A stretch of DNA of 5,381 nucleotides, from positions 1 to 5,381 of the forward strand of contig JAQVRW010000225.1 of NCBI GenBank assembly GCA_028700875.1, in the 5' to 3' direction. This DNA is from Candidatus Zixiibacteriota bacterium. Lineage in GTDB: Bacteria; Zixibacteria; MSB-5A5; GN15; JAAZOE01. Below the pieces are notes generated by a model. That model ran no database searches and had not been told where the DNA came from. It saw only the letters and a list, made by a program, of their open reading frames with translations. Numbering within the stretch: the stretch's first letter is position 1; each line of letters opens with the position of its first letter. Shown piece by piece: positions 1 through 5,381 of the stretch. The position numbers and the translations under genes are program-made.

Positions 1-2295
1 TTTATCGAGGGCTTGGCCGAGTGCTGGTCCAAACCGTGGGATAGCGAGGCCGATGTGTATGTGCGGGACATGGTTATCAACGGGAGCTTGCCCTCCATCC
101 AGGAATTCTGGACGGTCGAAGGGACCTTCTTCATGTACAAGTTGGGGGAATCGCTTTGCAACTTCATCCAGGAGTATTACGGCCCGGACAAGCTGACCGC
201 GCTTTTCGACAACTGGTCGGTCGGCGGCCGGTTCGAAGATGTGGTTAAATTCACCCTGGGCGACGATTTCAAGGAACTCTCCCGGAAGTGGTCCTATCAT
301 TTGAAGAAGAAATATTTCCCCCAATTGGCGGCCCTCGATTTGCCCGACCAGGACGCGATAAGGCTCACCGAAAAGCAATTTGCCGTCCGTCCCGTGCCGG
401 TCACGATCAAAAACGACGCCGGTCTTGATGAACGATGGGTCATCTACAAAGCCAACAAGGTCGGCTACAGCGGCATCTACATGATGCCCGCGACCGGAGA
501 CAAGAAACGAACCGTGACCCTGTTGAAGGGCGATCGGTCGACTCGATACGAATCGTTGCATCTTCTCACCAGCGGCGTGGACCAGTACGACAATCGCCTG
601 CTGATATTCTCGGCCAAAGCCAAGGAACGGGACGTCCTGTACCTGTATAACCTGGCGCGGCGGAAAGTGATCGCCCGATACCAGTTTCGTGAATTGATCG
701 GAATTAACTCGCCCCGTTTTTCGCCCGACGGCTCGCAGGTGGTCTTCACCGGTTTTCGTCGCGCGGGGTACGCCGATCTTTATCTGCTCACGCTGGCCGA
801 CAATAAGCTGACCCGGTTGACCGACGATATCTATAACGACCAGGACCCCGGTTTTGGGTACGATGGCCGGTCGGTGATCTTCTCCTCCGACCGTGGCGAG
901 GAAGGGTACGAAGGGTACGCGTCGCTCTATCGGATGAATATTTCGGACAAAGCGATTACCCGGCTGACGTATGGGCGGTACCATGACCGGGGCGCGACCG
1001 AAAGTCCCAACGGAGCGCGAATTGTCTTTTCCTCCGACCGTGGCGACATCGGGGCATTCAATATTTTTACTGTGGACCCCGACCACAATTTGTCCCAATT
1101 GACTCATTATATCACCGGGGCGTATGATCCCCGTTTCGATGCCAAGACCGGGGAGATCTATTTTTCCGCTTATCTCGACCGGGGATATCATGTTTTCAAA
1201 ACCAGGAAGATAACCCCGATGCCCCTGCCTGCGGACTCGATTCCGCCAATTGTCGGCGCCTGGTTCCCCGGCAAGATCGACGTCGGGGCCACGGCGGCTG
1301 ACGTCAAGTATCAGACCGATTACGCTTTTGATATCGCCCAGTCGGCGGTGGCCTTCGATGGCGTCTATGGCGCCCTCGGCGGCGTCCAGGTGGCGATCAG
1401 CGACGTCCTGGGCAACAACGCCTTCATCTTCCTCCTGGCCAATACCGCCCAAAGCAAAGATGATTTGTTGAGCAGTTTCAACGTGGCGACGACCTATTTG
1501 CGGCGAACCAGCCGTTTGAATTTCGGCATCGGGGCGTTTCACCTGTATGATGAATACTATAACGACTACGACGGATACTATTTCGAACGACTCGTCGGCG
1601 GCGTGATATCCGGCAGTTACCCCTTTTCGAAATTCGACCGGATCGAAAGCTCGGTCTTCATGCGTTATTCGGACAAGGATATCTATAGCATATATGACCG
1701 CCGACGGGCGCTTTTAATCACGCCCATGCTCAGCTTCATCAGCGACAACACCCTCTGGGAGTCCACCGGGCCGTTGGAAGGGCGGCGGTTGAATATCACC
1801 GTCGGCATGACCCATGACTTCAGGTCGCATCGCAACTTCAATACCATCGTCTCGGCCGATTTCCGGCATTACCTCCGGTTACGAATGCTGTCCTGTGTGG
1901 CCAGTCGCTTTTTCGCCTTCCAGTCAACCGGCCGGGAGCCACAACGGATGTACCTCGGCGGGAGTTGGTCATTCCGCGGGTATGGCCGGAGACACTTCTA
2001 TAACCGCAACATCCTGTTCAATTCCGAGGAAATCCGCTTCCCCCTGATCAACGACTTCTTGGTCGACTTCCCGGTCGGCAGTTTCCGCCTGCGCGGAATA
2101 CGGGGTGCTCTGTTCCATGATGTCGGGACTGCCTGGGACGATCACTGGCGCGGCTGGATGGGCTCCTTCGGGGCTTCAGTCCGCATCGCCCTGGGATATC
2201 TGGTGGTCTTGCGATTCGATTTCTCTCGGACGCATGACTTCCGGGCCATCTCCGAGCACACGAGAACCGACTTTTTCTTAGGATGGAACTTCTGA
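1..2295 (+). CDS. Gluzincin-tail / TolB-like propeller / Omp85 barrel fusion protein (5' partial)
   Basis: The reading frame is open from base 1, so the true start lies upstream; 764 residues are visible. Residues 1-105 resemble the end of a peptidase MA-like gluzincin domain. They open with FIEGLAE, where a Glu normally serves as the third zinc ligand after an upstream HExxH that is outside the window, and continue with the helical pattern FIQEYYG...LGDDFKELSRKW typical of that fold. Residues about 110-400 hold PD40/TolB-type propeller repeats: SPDGSQVVF near 238, YDGRSVIFSSDRG near 288, SPNGARIVFSSDRG near 336, and a weaker copy near 377. Residues about 439-764 look like an Omp85/bacterial surface antigen barrel, with the FRGY motif (658-661, the loop-6 signature), SEEIRFPL after it, FHDVGTAW (705-712) and a terminal Phe as expected of outer-membrane barrels. 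The domain order is seen; the roles are inferred: an outer-membrane protein with a large periplasmic part. Protease activity cannot be judged because the HExxH region is missing. It overlaps the next gene by one base. Confidence 0.85.
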   Translation, partial: FIEGLAECWSKPWDSEADVYVRDMVINGSLPSIQEFWTVEGTFFMYKLGESLCNFIQEYYGPDKLTALFDNWSVGGRFEDVVKFTLGDDFKELSRKWSYHLKKKYFPQLAALDLPDQDAIRLTEKQFAVRPVPVTIKNDAGLDERWVIYKANKVGYSGIYMMPATGDKKRTVTLLKGDRSTRYESLHLLTSGVDQYDNRLLIFSAKAKERDVLYLYNLARRKVIARYQFRELIGINSPRFSPDGSQVVFTGFRRAGYADLYLLTLADNKLTRLTDDIYNDQDPGFGYDGRSVIFSSDRGEEGYEGYASLYRMNISDKAITRLTYGRYHDRGATESPNGARIVFSSDRGDIGAFNIFTVDPDHNLSQLTHYITGAYDPRFDAKTGEIYFSAYLDRGYHVFKTRKITPMPLPADSIPPIVGAWFPGKIDVGATAADVKYQTDYAFDIAQSAVAFDGVYGALGGVQVAISDVLGNNAFIFLLANTAQSKDDLLSSFNVATTYLRRTSRLNFGIGAFHLYDEYYNDYDGYYFERLVGGVISGSYPFSKFDRIESSVFMRYSDKDIYSIYDRRRALLITPMLSFISDNTLWESTGPLEGRRLNITVGMTHDFRSHRNFNTIVSADFRHYLRLRMLSCVASRFFAFQSTGREPQRMYLGGSWSFRGYGRRHFYNRNILFNSEEIRFPLINDFLVDFPVGSFRLRGIRGALFHDVGTAWDDHWRGWMGSFGASVRIALGYLVVLRFDFSRTHDFRAISEHTRTDFFLGWNF

Positions 2296-2297
2296 TG
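2280..2297 (+). promoter_or_regulatory. Overlapping stop/start (TGATG) with RBS that selects the lipoprotein start
   Basis: The stop TGA (2293-2295) shares its A with an ATG at 2295. AGGA at 2280-2283 lies 11 bases before this ATG, a slightly long but usable ribosome-binding spacing. A second in-frame ATG at 2283 would add only MELL and has no purine-rich site before it. Starting at 2295 also gives a clean signal peptide (Arg at 2, then a hydrophobic core). Translational coupling is inferred from the overlap. Confidence 0.65.
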
Positions 2298-3419
2298 CGG
2301 TCGTTATGCCGTTTGGCCTTACTCGCGCTTCTTCTTATCCTGACCGGGTGCGCCGGGAAAAAACACCTTTCGCGGCAGGCGGGGGGATTCGAAACGGTGC
2401 CCGCGGTGACCTCTTTCCGTGCCCCGATCAAGGCCGTGGCTTCCGATGTGTTTTCCGGACATTTTGAAATGATATACGAGAAAAAGATTCCTGGGTCAGT
2501 AGATAATGTGATGATCACCGGCAACCGATACGTGGCCTTCATGACTACACGAAGACGCTTTTTGGTGGTGGATCAGAGCACGGGCAAAAGGCTCTGCCGC
2601 ATCCAACGACGGAAAGGGCTCATGTTCGACCCGGCCGTCGATGACTCCCTGCTGGCCCTGGTCGATAGAACCCCGTGGGGACGTATCGAGGTAGTTAACA
2701 TCTTCTCGGGCAAGACGATTTCGAGGAAGGTTGAAGGTGACATTAAAACCGGACCGATCGAGGTTCAGGGTAAACTCGTTTTCGGGACGGCGCACGGCTT
2801 GCGGTCCCTGACCTTCCCCGGCTTGAAACTTGTCTGGGAGGATACTTCGGATGTGGCCACGATGATCCCGCCGGTATCCGATCAAGCCGTAATCTATTCT
2901 GTGTCCGGGACTCGGCAGGTGAAGGCGGTCGCGGCCGACCGCGGAACGACAATCTGGAGCGTCGATCTTAACGGCGATGTCGCTTCCGAAATCAGTCTGG
3001 GGCGATTCATATATCTCGGTCTGGCCGATGGCCGATTCATTGCCTTGGATCGCACGGATGGGTCCCCGGTTTGGGAATCTATAATCGGGTATCCCGTCCG
3101 CGGGGGAGCGGCCGAGGAAGGGGAAAGTATATTCTTCGGCTGCACCGATGGCAAAATCTACGCTTTGGATGCCTCCAACGGCGCTCTCCGGTGGTCGTAT
3201 CAAACCGATGGCGTCGTCACGGCAACCCCGCTGGTCTTTGGGACGGCCGTGATCGTCGGTTCTCTCGATAGGTATCTCTATTCGATAAATGGCGCCAGCG
3301 GCCAGTTGATCGAACGAGTACAGCTCAATGGCCCGATCACCGCCCAGGTCACAACGGTCGGCGCCCGAATCTTTGCTGCTACCCGAAATAACCGCATCTA
3401 TTGCTTCGAAGGCCGATAG
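2295..3419 (+). CDS. BamB-like PQQ-repeat beta-propeller lipoprotein
   Basis: The protein has 374 residues, close to the length of BamB (about 390 in E. coli). Residues 1-19 form a lipoprotein signal: MR, a Leu-rich core, then lipobox L16-T17-G18-C19. Cys19 would be lipidated and become the mature N-terminus. The next residue is Ala, not Asp, which by the enterobacterial +2 rule favours transport to the outer membrane. From about residue 57 to the end, roughly eight propeller repeats can be marked off. The clearest are DGRFIALDRTDGSPVWE (about 245-261), DGKIYALDASNGALRWS (285-301) and RYLYSINGASGQLIE (326-340), matching the PQQ/pyrrolo-quinoline repeat pattern G-x-x-x-A-L-D-x-x-x-G-x-x-x-W. 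Such repeats also occur in quinoprotein dehydrogenases, but there the protein is longer and has catalytic residues not apparent here. BamB scaffolds outer-membrane protein folding with BamA; a similar partnership with the adjoining Omp85 protein is inferred. True orthology to bamB is not established. Confidence 0.82.
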   Translation: MRSLCRLALLALLLILTGCAGKKHLSRQAGGFETVPAVTSFRAPIKAVASDVFSGHFEMIYEKKIPGSVDNVMITGNRYVAFMTTRRRFLVVDQSTGKRLCRIQRRKGLMFDPAVDDSLLALVDRTPWGRIEVVNIFSGKTISRKVEGDIKTGPIEVQGKLVFGTAHGLRSLTFPGLKLVWEDTSDVATMIPPVSDQAVIYSVSGTRQVKAVAADRGTTIWSVDLNGDVASEISLGRFIYLGLADGRFIALDRTDGSPVWESIIGYPVRGGAAEEGESIFFGCTDGKIYALDASNGALRWSYQTDGVVTATPLVFGTAVIVGSLDRYLYSINGASGQLIERVQLNGPITAQVTTVGARIFAATRNNRIYCFEGR

Positions 3420-3468
3420 GAAACGAATCCCAATCCGGCCAGTTTGATCATCCCGAAATTTTGTGGGC

Positions 3469-3488
3469 GGCAGATGTCCACATCTGCC
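3469..3488. repeat. Perfect 9-bp palindrome after the lipoprotein gene
   Basis: The arms GGCAGATGT (3469-3477) and ACATCTGCC (3480-3488) are exact reverse complements separated by only CC, so the transcript would fold into a stable hairpin with an effective 4-base loop. It starts 49 bases after the lipoprotein stop. A second, weaker stem, CCGGT (3488-3492) with ACCGG (3499-3503), follows directly and shares bases with it. No T-tract follows either stem, so this is not a canonical Rho-independent terminator. It may mark or protect the 3' end of the upstream transcript, or be one copy of a dispersed palindromic repeat. Confidence 0.6.
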
Positions 3489-3509
3489 CGGTGGAATTAC
3501 CGGCCAAAG

Positions 3510-3532
3510 TGTCATAGAATGCCACTATGACA
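3510..3532. promoter_or_regulatory. Perfect 8+8 dyad, candidate activator/operator site
   Basis: TGTCATAG (3510-3517) and CTATGACA (3525-3532) are exact reverse complements around a 7-base spacer, AATGCCA. The 15-bp centre-to-centre spacing and AT-rich character suit a dimeric DNA-binding protein better than an RNA hairpin. Its centre is about 110 bp upstream of the sigma-54-like -24 element at 3630, within the usual range for enhancer-binding-protein sites. The dyad is seen; the regulator and function are inferred. It does not match the CIRCE consensus (TTAGCACTC-N9-GAGTGCTAA). Confidence 0.45.
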
Positions 3533-3573
3533 TGCCAATATGGCCGCACATATGGCATTATGGCCGCTTTTTT
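3519..3573. repeat. Cluster of short direct and inverted repeats ending in a T6 run
   Basis: TATGGCCGC occurs twice (3539-3547 and 3559-3567), exactly 20 bp apart, about two helical turns. ATGCCA occurs at 3519-3524 and 3532-3537, and its complement TGGCAT at 3553-3558. The second ATGCCA copy can form a longer stem: ATGCCAATATG (3532-3542) pairs with CATATGGCAT (3549-3558), with one bulged A and the loop GCCGCA. Six T's follow at 3568-3573, but nine bases separate them from this stem, so it is a poor terminator candidate. The repeats lie between the 8+8 dyad and the promoter and may extend the same control region. Confidence 0.45.
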
Positions 3574-3629
3574 CAGTCATGGCGCTATCGCGAAATCGTT
3601 ACGCCTTGTACAATAACGAGTTGCGATGA

Positions 3630-3646
3630 TTGGCACGGCGGTTGAT
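3630..3646 (+). promoter_or_regulatory. Sigma-54-like (-24/-12) promoter for hsp20-dnaK
   Basis: TTGGCACG (3630-3637), four bases, then TTGAT (3642-3646). The sigma-54 consensus is YTGGCACG-N4-TTGCW, so the -24 half is a full match and the 4-base spacing is exact. The one mismatch, A for C in the -12 GC pair, falls at a highly conserved position and lowers confidence. The predicted transcription start near 3656-3658 would give a leader of about 40 bases carrying the Hsp20 ribosome binding site. E. coli ibpB, also a small heat-shock gene, has been reported to have a sigma-54 promoter besides its sigma-32 one. A housekeeping alternative is weak: TACAAT at 3609-3614 lacks a credible -35 hexamer. 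Confidence 0.4.
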
Positions 3647-3683
3647 ATACCAATAGGCATGTCAATGGAAAGCAAAAATTTAA

Positions 3684-3689
3684 AAGGAG
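3684..3689 (+). promoter_or_regulatory. Strong RBS (AAGGAG) fixing the Hsp20 start
   Basis: AAGGAG ends eight bases before the ATG at 3698, an ideal Shine-Dalgarno spacing. The frame stays open upstream, with possible starts at 3626, 3659 and 3665. None of them has a comparable site, and the one at 3626 lies inside the sigma-54-like promoter, so 3698 is the chosen start. Confidence 0.85.
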
Positions 3690-3697
3690 ATGAGAAG

Positions 3698-4126
3698 ATG
3701 AGACTCGTAGTACATGACCCTATGAACTGGCTGGCGGGATTCGGACATTCTTGCTGCGCGCCAATGGAAGGCGTCGGCGAAAGTGATACGAATCAGGCCT
3801 GCCTGCATGTCCGTATGGACATCGTCGAAACCCCCGAGGCGTTCAAAATCAGCGCCGAACTTCCGGGGATGGAGAAAGATGCCATCAAGGTGACCGTCCA
3901 CGATGATACTCTGACCATCAGCGGCGAACGGAATCAGGCTGAAGCCACCGACCGTAACGTGGTCTGGGGCGAACGGCATTGGGGAAGCTTCTCGCGCAGT
4001 TTCCGTCTGCCCGATACGGTCGACAAGTCGAGCGTATCGGCCGACTTCAAAAACGGCGTTCTGGAAGTGACCGTTACCAAGAAGGAAGAGCAGAAACCGC
4101 AGGAGATCGAAGTCAAAATAAACTAG
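3698..4126 (+). CDS. hsp20: Hsp20 / alpha-crystallin family small heat-shock protein
   Basis: This 142-residue protein is of normal length for a bacterial small heat-shock protein: an ATP-independent cytoplasmic holdase that binds unfolding proteins and passes them to Hsp70. Residues 1-37 form a short N-terminal arm. The alpha-crystallin domain spans about 38-128. It shows the usual landmarks: ELPGMEKDAIKV (54-65), LTISGER (72-78), the ERHWGSFSRSFRLP segment (92-105, strand-exchange loop and following strand) and the A-x-x-x-x-GVL signature (A115 to GVL120-122). The C-terminal tail ends in EIEVKIN, which supplies the I-x-I/V anchor (I137-x-V139 or V139-x-I141) used to join dimers into larger oligomers. 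The arm contains adjacent cysteines, C19 and C20, plus C35. It precedes dnaK by 76 bases on the same strand, so the two are probably co-transcribed. Confidence 0.95.
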   Translation: MRLVVHDPMNWLAGFGHSCCAPMEGVGESDTNQACLHVRMDIVETPEAFKISAELPGMEKDAIKVTVHDDTLTISGERNQAEATDRNVVWGERHWGSFSRSFRLPDTVDKSSVSADFKNGVLEVTVTKKEEQKPQEIEVKIN

Positions 4127-4152
4127 ACTTCCGATCTCAAATGCAGTCGGTT

Positions 4153-5381
<1,229 letters not shown>

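Noticed and set aside
2496..3515. Minus-strand open frame of 339 codons opposite the lipoprotein gene
   Set aside because: It has no recognisable domain or good ribosome binding site. The opposite strand encodes a clear signal peptide and propeller repeats; the open frame reflects the codon usage of that gene.
3532..3573. Rho-independent terminator formed by the bulged stem and T6 run
   Set aside because: Nine unpaired bases lie between the stem and the T-run, and the stem is AT-rich with a bulge, so the canonical geometry is missing.
3609..3614. Sigma-70 -10 element TACAAT
   Set aside because: At 17 bp upstream the -35 hexamer reads TATCGC, a poor match, so the pair does not make a convincing promoter, although weak activity cannot be excluded.
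3463..3645. Possible 60-codon plus-strand gene in the intergenic region
   Set aside because: Its start has no ribosome binding site, its composition is not protein-like (rich in Trp, His and Cys), and it runs through the palindromes and promoter-like element.
3626..3697. Upstream extension of Hsp20 to start at 3626 (166 residues)
   Set aside because: It lacks a ribosome binding site and would run through the promoter-like element. The ATG at 3698 has an ideal AAGGAG and gives a normal-length family member.

Overview
The window looks chromosomal, from a Gram-negative (diderm) bacterium. It encodes an outer-membrane beta-barrel of the Omp85 class and a lipoprotein with a signal peptidase II lipobox. 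GC content is moderately high and the coding density is ordinary. Proteins that join a metallopeptidase-like region, a TolB-like propeller and an Omp85 barrel are, from general knowledge, typical of deep-branching lineages such as Zixibacteria, Gemmatimonadota and neighbouring candidate phyla. The phylum assignment is an inference; nothing here fixes the species. No tRNA, rRNA, CRISPR array, insertion sequence or phage gene was seen.

Left half (1-3419): an envelope module of two tightly coupled genes. The first is cut by the window's left edge. It carries the tail of a gluzincin (peptidase MA-like) domain, a PD40/TolB-type beta-propeller, and a C-terminal Omp85/surface-antigen barrel ending in Phe. 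Its stop codon overlaps the start of the second gene (TGATG). The second gene encodes a BamB-like lipoprotein with about eight PQQ-type propeller repeats. Together they resemble a dedicated two-part outer-membrane assembly or export device, but the substrate is unknown.

Middle (3420-3697): a 278-base intergenic region with no credible gene but many symmetric sequence elements. It contains a perfect palindrome just after the lipoprotein gene, a perfect 8+8 dyad, two copies of a 9-base direct repeat spaced 20 bp apart, and a near-consensus sigma-54 (-24/-12) promoter. A strong ribosome binding site follows. The arrangement (dyad about 110 bp upstream of the -24 element) is what an enhancer-dependent promoter would look like. 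The -12 element has one important mismatch.

Right half (3698-5381): a protein-quality-control module, probably one operon. A 142-residue Hsp20 (alpha-crystallin family) holdase gene is followed, after a 76-base gap containing a strong hairpin, by dnaK. The window ends just past the DnaK nucleotide-binding domain and interdomain linker. A holdase next to the Hsp70 refolding engine makes functional sense: Hsp20 keeps unfolding proteins soluble and DnaK then refolds them. No CIRCE element, hrcA or grpE is visible beside dnaK.
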